From Lampris incognitus (taxonomy: Eukaryota; Chordata; Actinopteri; Lampriformes; Lampridae): a DNA stretch of 64,000 nt. The stretch spans positions 50,698,897-50,762,896 of the forward strand of contig NC_079215.1 of NCBI RefSeq assembly GCF_029633865.1, written 5' to 3'. The notes below the pieces were generated by a model. The model was not told the DNA's origin. It did no database searches and saw only the letters and a list, made by a program, of their open reading frames with translations. Shown in pieces: positions 58,239 to 64,000 of this stretch. Each line of letters starts with the position of its first letter. The first letter of the stretch is position 1. Position numbers and translations under genes: made by a program.

Positions 58239-59326
58239 GTCTGTTATTATTGCGACAGAGTCCAAATCTGTTGCTTAAAGTCAATAAGTACACTTGTACC
58301 TACTCACCCGCATGGTAAGAGTTGTTATCAAAAGTCATGCCCGATGTTAAAGTAGTGCAAACGCCAAACCTTTCACAAATGAAAGCTAAAGTTATATTCC
58401 TCGGCAGTGAAGATTTGGCAAAAATAAAAAATACATCCATTAATCAGCAAATGTAGCTTCATTTCAGAATAAAATATCCTGTCACTGGAAAATAGAATAG
58501 CTATCCCTACATAGTGAATGCTGGTTTAAAAGTACATTTTGCAATGAACTATTAGTGCAACTATTGGTCTTTGTCACATGTTGCTTCCTACTGAGGGATA
58601 TATAAGCTGACACTGTTGTGTAAAAATGTTGGTGCAGGTGTCACGTTAACAATACCCCCCCCCCCTCAAAAAAAATGAGCGCACAGGAAATAAAACCGTG
58701 TTGAAGAAAGATTTAGATTAGTACATTTTCTGAACCTGGACAACAGTGAGGGTATTGCTCTGGGAGCCAGGAGTGACGTCTATCCGAGCACTTTCAGCTA
58801 AACTCTGCAACAGCTCTCTGTCCACGGCAATCCCATAACTCTCTGCCACGGATCTCCATTTACCAAGAACCTGAAACATACAGCAGATATCGGCTGTCCT
58901 CCGAAACCTCACATCCTCATGGATTAGACATTACAGACCCGGTATTACAAGAGGTCCCAGTCCAACGGGAAGTGTTTCATATGTAAACGCCGGATGCCCA
59001 CCACTTAAAGGACATTTCTTTCTTTCTATCATCCGCCTCTGTCTTTGACTGAACGGTAGAAATATTGTTGGATTTGCCAGTGGTGGCTTTTGTTGTAAAA
59101 GTATGTGTCAGAATACTTCTTGAAGCTTCCTGATGGGAATGATAACTTGCAGTGAGAAGTTCAGAGCTGGGGGGGGGGGGTGTGAAGGAAAAGGATGTCT
59201 TACCATGTCCCTGCTTGGGTTTTCCAGAGGTTGGATCAGTCTTTCGCAGGTGGGGAGAGGAACTGACTGTCCAACAGAGAGAAGACTGAGCACGATGCCG
59301 ACAACGACACAAGCGACCGCCGCCAT
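51346..59326 (-). CDS. Secreted lipocalin, alpha-1-acid-glycoprotein/PSTBP-like (gene A)
   Basis: Six coding exons, 5' to 3': 59326-59204, 58870-58725, 58369-58308, 58190-58077, 53194-53096 and 51548-51346. They total 747 nt (248 aa plus stop), with GT-AG junctions and consistent phases. Residues 1-20 form a signal peptide ([20 protein letters not shown]). The lipocalin GxW motif is GKW at about 44-46. Exon 4 gives [13 protein letters not shown] and exon 5 [17 protein letters not shown], which resembles the C-terminal Cys region of alpha-1-acid glycoprotein and of fish saxitoxin/tetrodotoxin-binding proteins. N-glycosylation sites include NNS, NTS and NET. The tail (~60 aa after exon 5) is longer than usual and Cys-containing. 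The likely role is binding small hydrophobic ligands in plasma; the actual ligand is unknown. Intron 4 (4.9 kb) is almost wholly LINE and SINE. A paralogue lies about 620 bp upstream. The exact lipocalin subfamily name is uncertain. Confidence 0.87.
52184..52207 (+). repeat. Poly(G) run
   Basis: An uninterrupted G stretch of about 17 bases after TTCTTG, preceded at 52,148-52,167 by a T-run, in lipocalin gene A intron 5. Rest of 51,549-53,095: nothing else but the SINE head below. Confidence 0.85.
52504..52620 (+). mobile_element. SINE family A, 5' part only
   Basis: The tRNA-like head GGCGTCCGGGTAGCGTAGTGG and the start of the body, ending at GGGAAGCCGGATGTGG; the 3' two thirds are missing. 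A 3'-truncated SINE is unusual and implies a later deletion. Confidence 0.6.
53257..53617 (-). mobile_element. tRNA-derived SINE, family B (near complete)
   Basis: On the minus strand: GGGCGGCACGGTGACGCAGTGGTTAGCGT, B-box-like GGTTCGAGCCC, the body with GTTTGCATGTTCTCC and GTGGGTTTCCTCCCACAG, and a short GATGGATGG tail. It lies in lipocalin gene A intron 4, same orientation as the gene. Confidence 0.75.
53935..54846 (+). mobile_element. L2-type LINE, 5'-truncated
   Basis: The end of an L2-type reverse transcriptase ORF ([49 protein letters not shown]) continues to about 54,420 over at least one frame change. It is followed by a C-rich 3' region and the typical end AAAGCGCTATATAAGA plus TTATTATTA tail. 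The 5' part was lost on insertion, as is usual. It lies in lipocalin gene A intron 4. Confidence 0.75.
54866..57992 (+). mobile_element. RTE-clade LINE, full-length copy 2
   Basis: A 3.13-kb RTE LINE flanked by a perfect 19-base target-site duplication, ACACTTGTACTGTGTGCAA, at 54,847-54,865 and 57,993-58,011. Leader, endonuclease ([27 protein letters not shown]), then reverse transcriptase ([25 protein letters not shown], cut here into [10 protein letters not shown] and [11 protein letters not shown]), catalytic [13 protein letters not shown], and C-terminal RWLGHVWRR and [15 protein letters not shown]. It lacks 8 bases in the endonuclease relative to copy 1 (about 55,241), has a frameshift near 56,690, a TAG near 56,926, a further shift near 57,100 and a TAA near 57,608. 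It is therefore dead but young. Confidence 0.92.
58201..58238 (+). repeat. (CA)n microsatellite
   Basis: A CA run that on the gene strand (GT)n lies immediately 5' of the lipocalin gene A exon 4 acceptor (GTACTCCACAG). Confidence 0.9.
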
Positions 59327-59948
59327 GGCTCAACACACACGCCTGTGACAAGACAAGACTGGATAAAAGAAGCCCGAATGTTCTTTTTACATCCACCGCA
59401 CACCTCGCCTGTGGTGCACTGACTGCTTCTACCTCAGCTTTATCCAGCTCTTTCAGTTCAGAGTGAAAGACTGCAGAGAGAGAGAGGGAGGGAGGGAGAG
59501 GGGGGGGGGGGAGAGGGGGGGGGAGAGGGGGGAGAGAGAGAAACACAAGTTGACTATGCTGTTTACATGTGTTACGCCATAGTCATGTAAGTGCAGAAGT
59601 TGCAGATTAAAGACACAACCAGCCATTTGAATGACACCCTTTCGGTAGATAAACTTTATTTTGCAGTGACACAGAAGTACACAGAAGGTCACCAGAATAG
59701 CTGGGCTGCAGTGAGAACACAGAGAAAGAGAGAGAAGACGGTGTGTTTTAACGAAGCATCTGACGATTTTGTTTACATACAGAACTGTACACCTATTTTA
59801 ACTTGTATTACAATCATATTGAATTTATCCACTTTTTCTTTTTTTTTTAACTTAGATATCCGCCATCAAAATATGAACAGTGACACAAAAGTAAAGCGTA
59901 AACGGTCAGGGCCGGGTGTCGACTAGTAGGCTGGTTTATTTCCTCTTG
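59327..59948 (-). promoter_or_regulatory. Intergenic spacer / promoter between lipocalin genes
   Basis: About 620 bases between the gene B stop and the gene A start. A G/A-rich low-complexity tract lies at 59,475-59,540. The gene A promoter and 5' UTR must be here unless there is an upstream non-coding exon; no clear TATA box was identified. The gene B poly(A) signal is at the right end (59,935-59,940). Confidence 0.5.
59935..59940 (-). terminator. Poly(A) signal of lipocalin gene B
   Basis: A minus-strand AATAAA only 8 bases after the gene B stop codon, again implying a very short 3' UTR. Confidence 0.65.
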
Positions 59949-62900
59949 TCAGTTCACAAACGTATCGAATAAAGCATCCAATAGCCTGGCAACTCGTTGC
60001 CCAACCTGCAGAGCTTCTAGGAGGGATTTCAGGCCATCTAACCCTGGTGTGGGCGACGTGGGGTCAGGGCAGATTTCTGCACAGAGAAAAGAGAGACTAT
60101 TAGCCAGCAAATCAGACAACAGGCCATTTATGCTGAGCATTAAAGGCCAAATATTGAAGTTTATCTACTTGGGCGAACAATTAAATAGAAAATAACACAT
60201 AACGGGAAGCTTATGAATGTGAAAATCAAAGCATTGCTTTACCTTACATGTCAGTAAGGTAACCAGGAACGTTAAGTTCAATTTGAATAATTTTAAGAGC
60301 ATGGGGCATCAAATGTCTTCATCTGCCGCAAATCTTTTTCTACACGCCATGAGTTTCCCCTCATTTGTCATATTGTATAACCCCTTGGCCCCAAGCAGGA
60401 GTGACCACCCTCAAGCCAGTATATTCTCTATATAAACAGATTTTTTAAATATTGGATTAAAAAAAAAACCCAAGGGAATTTCACCACTGCCATATCCTGA
60501 AAAAATATAACTTTCTTAATTTTGATAATTTTTTGTTTTATTCAGATGTATGCCTGATGTTCAAGATTATTCATGCACGTGCCCCCCGAGGGAGCAGGCC
60601 TGGCCTCTCCCGACAGCGACAGAGCTGTAAGGGTCAGGACCAGAGCATCTTCAAGGGGAGTTTGGGTACCACGGTTTAGGGAGACTACTTTTGGTCAGTC
60701 AGCGTTTCCGGTAAAAGTGGTGGGAAGGTGGAATTCCCTTCCCCCTAATGTCAGAGAGTCAGCCAGCTTTGTGGGGTTTACAACGCGTCTTAAGCTTTGG
60801 TTAAAATCAGCACAAACGTGTAATCGCAAATAAATGTCCTTGCTTTAATATTTTGCATATTGATACGGCCACGAGTGTGTCCGTATAGTTTTTTGTTGCC
60901 TCCTGTATCGAACCCTCACTCTGACTCTACATCCAGGCATCCGCCAGGTGCTCCTGATCACCTAATCAACCGGTCAACGAATCCGGTCTTCATCAGCTGT
61001 GCAGTCGCCCATTTAAACCCCCACGTGCCTTCAATTCAGAGGCCAGCTAGTTTAGTTTGTGTGTTGTAGCTACTATGTGTTTGTAATGTCTGCCCCATTT
61101 TTGGAAAAGTTTGCATTTTGACTATTTTGAGAGTTATGTTTAGTTCTTTTAGGTAAGGGGATCAAGGTAAGATGCCCATGGGCAAACACCCCATCACGTA
61201 GCTTACCTCTGTTAGACACACAGGTTAGGAGCGGTTGCCACTTTTTTTGTTTTTAGGTTTGGTGCTTTTCAGCACTGTCAGGGGTGGGTTACTTCTGCAA
61301 CCGGTTATTTTTTTGCCCGGTGCGGGATTCGATACGGAGTGTACTGCACCACAAGGCGACATCACTAACCGCTCGGCTAAAGGGTCAGACCCGTTAGCTA
61401 GGGACTAACGTGTCTTATTAGTAGTTTACACTTTTGTTAGTCGTTTGTTTTGGCAACCGTTCGGTTCCCTTGTCCTGTCATTGTGTTAATAAATATTTTT
61501 GTTATATTTAAGCGTTTATGTCTCACCGAGTTGCACCCTCACTTCACTGTTACCCAGTACACTAATTGTTGCACCCTCTCCAGACCGAGGGTCGTAACAA
61601 ATGGGGGCTCGTCCGGGATCTTAACGGCTTGGGTCTGGTTAGTTGTCATTTTCCATGCGCTGTGTTAACGTTTGGTGTTGGGTGGTGTTAAGCACAGTGT
61701 TCATTATTGTGTTTGGTGTTAACAGGTGGTGTTGGTGTGTTCTTGGTTTGGTGGTGGGTACGGCTGTGGCTGCTGGTCCACTTCCTTTCATCCTCTGCCG
61801 TGGTGTTGGACTTAGTGGTCCTGGTGGCGGAGCTTCGTGCCGAAGTGGACGAGGTCCGATGCTAGGGCGGAGCTGCCGGCCAGGCTGTTGTGGTTCGATC
61901 CCTGGTCCCCTGTGTTGCACTCGTCGTGGGTGCTGACGCCCGCCTGAGAGGCAGGCTGAGTCAAGTCTCCGGTGGGAGATTTGGGGGGCGGGATTTGTGG
62001 CAGAGAGAGACGGGAGGGGAGTTGCGGACGGTAGACCTTTAGAGCTGTGAGTGCGGGGCGCGCTGCGCTCTCAACCTCCACCACCAGCTGGTCCGTGCTG
62101 GCACACCTGGTGTTAACTGTTTGGTCACGAGTTGTAGCTGGTTCACCTGCGGGTCGAACGCAGCTACGTCATTTGGCGTGGGTCGTGACCGTGGTGTGTG
62201 TGTGTGCTACCTTGTGCTGTGTCAGTAACTTGTTGTGGTTGAGGGCCACTTGGTGGTAGGTGACCATGTGTTGGTGGGAAGGTGCTGGCCAATTTTTGGA
62301 TGTAGCGGAGCTACTTGTGGTGACCCTTTGTGTTGAGGCTGAGGTGCTCCATGTCACATGTTACTGTTATGTAGCACATTGTCAGGTTTTGGGTTCTTGT
62401 GTGTGTGGGGGTTGTTAACGAGCTTGTTTTTATGGGTGGGGGTGTTACGGCCACGGGTGTGTCCGTATAGTTTTTTGTTGCCTCCTGTATCTAACCCTCA
62501 CTCTGACTCTACATTCAGGTATCCACCAGGTGCTCCTCATCACCTAATCAACCGGTCAACGAATCATCCAATTTTCATCAGCTGTGCAGTCTCCCATTTA
62601 AACCCCCACATGTCTTCACTTCCCCGGCCAGCTAGTTTAGTTAGTGTGTTGTAGCTACTTTGTGTTTGTAATGTCTGGCCTGTTTTTGGTTAAGTTTGCA
62701 TTTTGACCATTTTGAGTTATGTTAAGTTCTTTAAGGTAAGATGCCCATGGGCAAACACCCCATCACGTAGCTTACCTCTGTTAGACACACTAGGTTAGGA
62801 GTGGTTGCCACCTTCTGTCTTTAGGTTTGGTGCTTTTCAGCACTGTCAGGTGTGGGTTACTTGTGTTAGTAGTTTGTTTTGGCAACCGCTCGGTTCCCTT

Positions 62901-63916
62901 GTCCTCTCATGGTGTCAATAAATATTTTTGTTATATTTAAGCGTTTATGTCTGTGTTGCACCCTCACCTCACTGTTACCCAGTACACTAATTGTTGCACC
63001 CTCTCCAGACCGAGGGTCGTAACACACATATTTTAGATTTCACTCAGGGTTTTTGTTGTAGTTTTTATTCAGATTAGTTACTATACTTTTCTTAGTCAGG
63101 AGCAGCCTAGGGTTCTGGCTGGAACCAGCCCAGGTGCAACCTGACCGTAGACTTGTGTGTAATTTATATTTCCTGCCATTGAATAGGTCAGATTGATTTT
63201 TATAGCTGTTGTCATAGTTTAGGTCAGATTATTTATTGGTGTTTCAGGTCAGTTTACTAATTATGTTTATTGTTGCTGAATAGATGAAATCCATATTATG
63301 TTGTCATATAGGCCAGATTGCTATTTATCTCCACTGTTTTAAATAGATGAGATTGTATTTATAACTTTCGAGACTGATTTTCTGATGTCATGTTTTTATT
63401 TTGTCTTGATTGTTCTTTGTCTGCCTGTCCAATAGTTTTCTTATGTATTGTTATGTTTTACTTCTGTATTGTTTGTTTGCCTGCCCAGGGACTGCAGATG
63501 CAACTTAGCTGCTGGCTAACTCTGGTGCAATTGTAAAATTGTGCGTTGTCCCTGTCAAATAATCAATAAACTAACCTGAAAATAAAAATTAGCCATCATT
63601 GTTTTAAAAAATTTGACGACCCTACAAAATCCATTGGTTTGTGGTCTGAATCCAACCAATGTCCCACATGGGAATGTATGCCTTATCTGCCCGTTCAGTT
63701 TGGGTGGATGCAAACTGAACGGGCAGATAAGGAGTACATCCACTTAGATGCTGCACCTTTCTTTAATATCTGGAGGCACGCTGAGGAGGGAAAGGGAAAG
63801 TGAAGTGACATTCTCACCATAGTCTGTGTTTATCATCATTGGCGGTGGCATTTTGAGACACTCGGCCTGCCTTTTAAACATCTCCAGATTAGGGGACGAG
63901 ACATTTCTTCTCTTAC
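59949..63916 (-). CDS. Secreted lipocalin gene B, last two exons (partial)
   Basis: A tandem paralogue of gene A; its first exons lie beyond the right edge. Visible exons, 5' to 3': 63916-63818 (99 nt) and 60076-59949 (128 nt, with stop). The penultimate exon has the same length (99 nt) and the same phases as exon 5 of gene A, and reads NLEMFKRQAECLKMPPP, matching [17 protein letters not shown] there. The last exon starts EICPDP (gene A: EPCPDP) and then diverges to a 42-residue tail with a strongly amphipathic Leu-rich segment (GLKSLLEALQVGQRVARLLD). The intron between the two exons (3.7 kb) holds a LINE split by an LTR element. Function is presumably ligand binding in plasma; ligand unknown. 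Confidence 0.85.
60861..63024 (+). mobile_element. Short LTR retroelement with tRNA-Pro primer site
   Basis: The 5' LTR is about 60,861-61,599 and the 3' LTR 62,443-63,024; the latter has the inverted termini TGTTACG and CGTAACA. Two bases after the 5' LTR is TGGGGGCTCGTCCGGGAT (61,602-61,619), the primer site complementary to tRNA-Pro that many gammaretrovirus-like elements use. A G-rich purine tract precedes the 3' LTR. The ~840-base interior has no pol, so this is a non-autonomous derivative. Flanks CATAT and CACAT may be a 5-base duplication with one difference. The 5' LTR carries an extra ~150 bases absent from the 3' LTR. Fossil; parts are otherwise intact and rather young. Confidence 0.78.
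61300..61420 (-). repeat. tRNA-like segment inside the 5' LTR only
   Basis: On the minus strand: GGTCTGACCCTTTAGCCGAGCGG, with A-box-like TAGCCGAGCGGTTAG and B-box-like GTATCGAATCCCG. It resembles the module at 2,981-3,060 and is absent from the 3' LTR of the same element. Confidence 0.5.
63681..63732. repeat. Perfect 21-bp inverted repeat (hairpin)
   Basis: The arms at 63,681-63,701 (CCTTATCTGCCCGTTCAG...) and 63,712-63,732 are exact reverse complements around a 10-base loop, and pairing continues imperfectly for about 11 more bases outward. It lies in lipocalin gene B, 86 bases downstream of the donor of the 99-nt exon. Confidence 0.9.
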
Positions 63917-64000
63917 CTGAAAGTTGAAATGACACAGTCAGTCATGCGCATTATAACACGTTTGAAAAGGAGACGTCCAACGTCTACGCGTACAAAATTA
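63917..64000 (-). other. Lipocalin gene B intron, window edge
   Basis: Intron sequence upstream of the 63,916 acceptor; the preceding exons are outside the window. Confidence 0.6.

Larger units (their letters stand above)
60535..63575 (+). mobile_element. Rex/CR1-like LINE 3' end, split by an LTR element
   Basis: The C-terminal part of a LINE reverse-transcriptase protein (SSRGVWVPRFRETTFGQSAF, VVGRWNSLPPNVRESASF, LKLWLKSAQTC) ends in a stop near 60,833. Its 3' UTR resumes after the LTR element at 63,025 and ends with GCAATTGTAAAATTGTGCGTTG and CAATAAACTAA near 63,570. The 5' part is truncated. Confidence 0.65.

Noticed and set aside
58977-59546. 189-codon minus-strand frame overlapping the lipocalin gene A first exon
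   Set aside because: It is in another frame over the 5' UTR and intron; the six-exon model explains the region with consistent phases.

Overview
The window is vertebrate nuclear DNA, almost certainly from a ray-finned (teleost) fish. Genes are split by GT-AG introns, microsatellites (CA/GT, CT, CTGT) are very abundant, and the repeats are of fish type: tRNA-derived SINEs, an RTE LINE of the kind often annotated 'craniofacial development protein 2-like', L2 and Rex-like LINE tails, a Tc1-like element, hAT-like MITEs and a Harbinger/ISL2EU element. There are no prokaryotic operons or CRISPR arrays.

Layout. 1-9,380 is repeat-rich and has no confirmed host gene: the 3' part of a Ty3/Gypsy element, tRNA-like modules, a possible long terminal repeat, a 3'-truncated RTE LINE and a SINE. 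9,386-19,461 (minus) is a complete slc34a2-type sodium/phosphate cotransporter in 12 coding exons; the exon lengths sum to 642 codons plus stop. 21,100-26,500 is intergenic and built from nested repeats. 26,610-34,276 (plus) is ociad1 in 8 exons (243 aa); its first intron holds a decayed repeated coding family, itself hit by a hAT-like element. 35,301-36,520 is a structurally complete Tc1-like transposon with an uninterrupted 330-aa transposase. 36,987-38,078 (minus) is an intronless rhbdd2-like rhomboid gene, head to head with chic2 (38,523-40,638, plus, 6 exons, 171 aa). 42,400-51,300 is a second repeat-rich block, including a Harbinger/ISL2EU transposon lodged in an LTR-like repeat. 51,346-59,326 (minus) is a complete six-exon secreted lipocalin (248 aa). 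A paralogue lies immediately upstream (59,949-63,916 and beyond the right edge, minus); only its last two exons are inside the window.

The genes do not form a pathway. They are a normal vertebrate neighbourhood, and slc34a2, ociad1 and chic2 all lie on human chromosome 4, which agrees with a conserved block. The most distinctive host content is the tandem lipocalin pair (alpha-1-acid-glycoprotein / saxitoxin-tetrodotoxin-binding-protein type), with diverged C-terminal tails and polyadenylation signals at or within 10 nt of their stop codons. The mobile-element archaeology is also rich, with several nested insertions and readable target-site duplications. I did not find convincing evidence of a wholly new biological system. 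The least explained coding material is the decayed ORF family in ociad1 intron 1.
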